Shown: positions 63,966 through 64,000 of the stretch, one piece after another
Numbering within the stretch: position 1 is the first letter of the stretch
Layout of the letters: every line of letters begins with the position of its first letter
Notes under the pieces: model-generated
Database searches by the model: none
Seen by the model: only the letters and a program-made list of their open reading frames with translations
What the model was told of the DNA's origin: nothing
Program-made: the position numbers and the translations under genes
Assembly: GCA_039111635.1 (NCBI GenBank)
Contig: JBCAQO010000010.1
Span: forward strand, 2,232,001 to 2,296,000
Direction: 5' to 3'
Origin: Heterobasidion occidentale
Taxonomy: Eukaryota; Basidiomycota; Agaricomycetes; Russulales; Bondarzewiaceae
DNA length: 64,000 nucleotides

Positions 63966-64000
63966 CAGCTCACGGGAGTGCTCGTCACTGCAAGCGGATA

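Larger units (their letters stand above)
56241..64000 (-). mobile_element. Helitron, left (3') end in window, right end beyond
   Basis: Carries a Rep/helicase gene and a second gene on the minus strand. The 3' end is proposed at 56241, 31 bp after the helicase stop: hairpin then CGATCTTG. Both the right boundary and the 5' TC are outside the window. Insertion would lie about 50 bp after the stop of the EF-hand gene. Confidence 0.75.

Noticed and set aside
1..64000. Possible biosynthetic cluster (MaoC, P450, permease, phosphatase)
   Set aside because: No backbone synthase is present, the genes are far apart and separated by housekeeping genes.

Overview
The window is nuclear DNA of a filamentous fungus, most likely an agaricomycete basidiomycete (perhaps Polyporales-like; inferred from gene families, not proven). 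Supporting signs are genes split by many 45-70 bp introns with GTRNGT-type donors, a basidiomycete-style BTB protein, an expanded EF-hand/ZZ protein family, a Plavaka-type transposase and a Helitron of the type seen in mushrooms. There is no operon structure; genes lie on both strands as independent units. A run of exactly 100 N (5857-5956) marks an assembly gap.

Layout. 0-8.7 kb: a MaoC-type hydratase cut by the left edge (minus), a BTB/POZ protein (plus), hexokinase (minus), the gap, and a protein with an OTT_1508-type deaminase-like signature (minus). 9.5-13.7 kb: a Plavaka-family transposase whose exons appear to join without a break. 14.5-15.1 kb: a small unrecognised gene, then a 90-bp tandem repeat. 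16.0-18.0 kb: a secreted, probably GPI-anchored alginate-lyase-like protein. 18.5-34.6 kb is markedly GC-rich and holds a PAP2 membrane enzyme, Sfm1 (SPOUT protein arginine methyltransferase), Atg1 kinase, a small unrecognised gene with unclear exon joins, a vacuolar-type membrane protein, mitochondrial ribosomal protein bL28m and a short relative of the EF-hand/ZZ family. 36.6-46.9 kb: a GABA/choline-type permease, a dual-specificity-type phosphatase, tRNA-Pro(AGG) with an intron, GWT1 and a cytochrome P450. 47.3-48.0 kb: a 696-bp non-autonomous DNA transposon with perfect 33-bp TIRs and an 8-bp target duplication. 49.0-50.5 kb: the mitochondrial calcium uniporter MCU. 51.9-56.2 kb: a large EF-hand/ZZ protein. 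56.2 kb to the right edge: a Helitron on the minus strand. Its Rep/helicase has a stop codon inside Walker A and a frameshift before the last helicase motif. Its second gene (putative OB-fold protein) is interrupted by a poly(A)-tailed retroelement with target-site duplication.

Functional links. Most genes are housekeeping: sugar phosphorylation, autophagy, mitochondrial translation and Ca2+ uptake, GPI anchoring, ribosome methylation. They show no shared pathway by position. The accessory content is mobile elements (Plavaka, hAT-like MITE, Helitron, poly(A) insertion) plus lineage-specific families (deaminase-like, EF-hand/ZZ, small hypothetical genes). Splicing is of interest: very short exons (6, 10, 15 and 17 nt) and several GC-AG introns are needed to read conserved proteins correctly.
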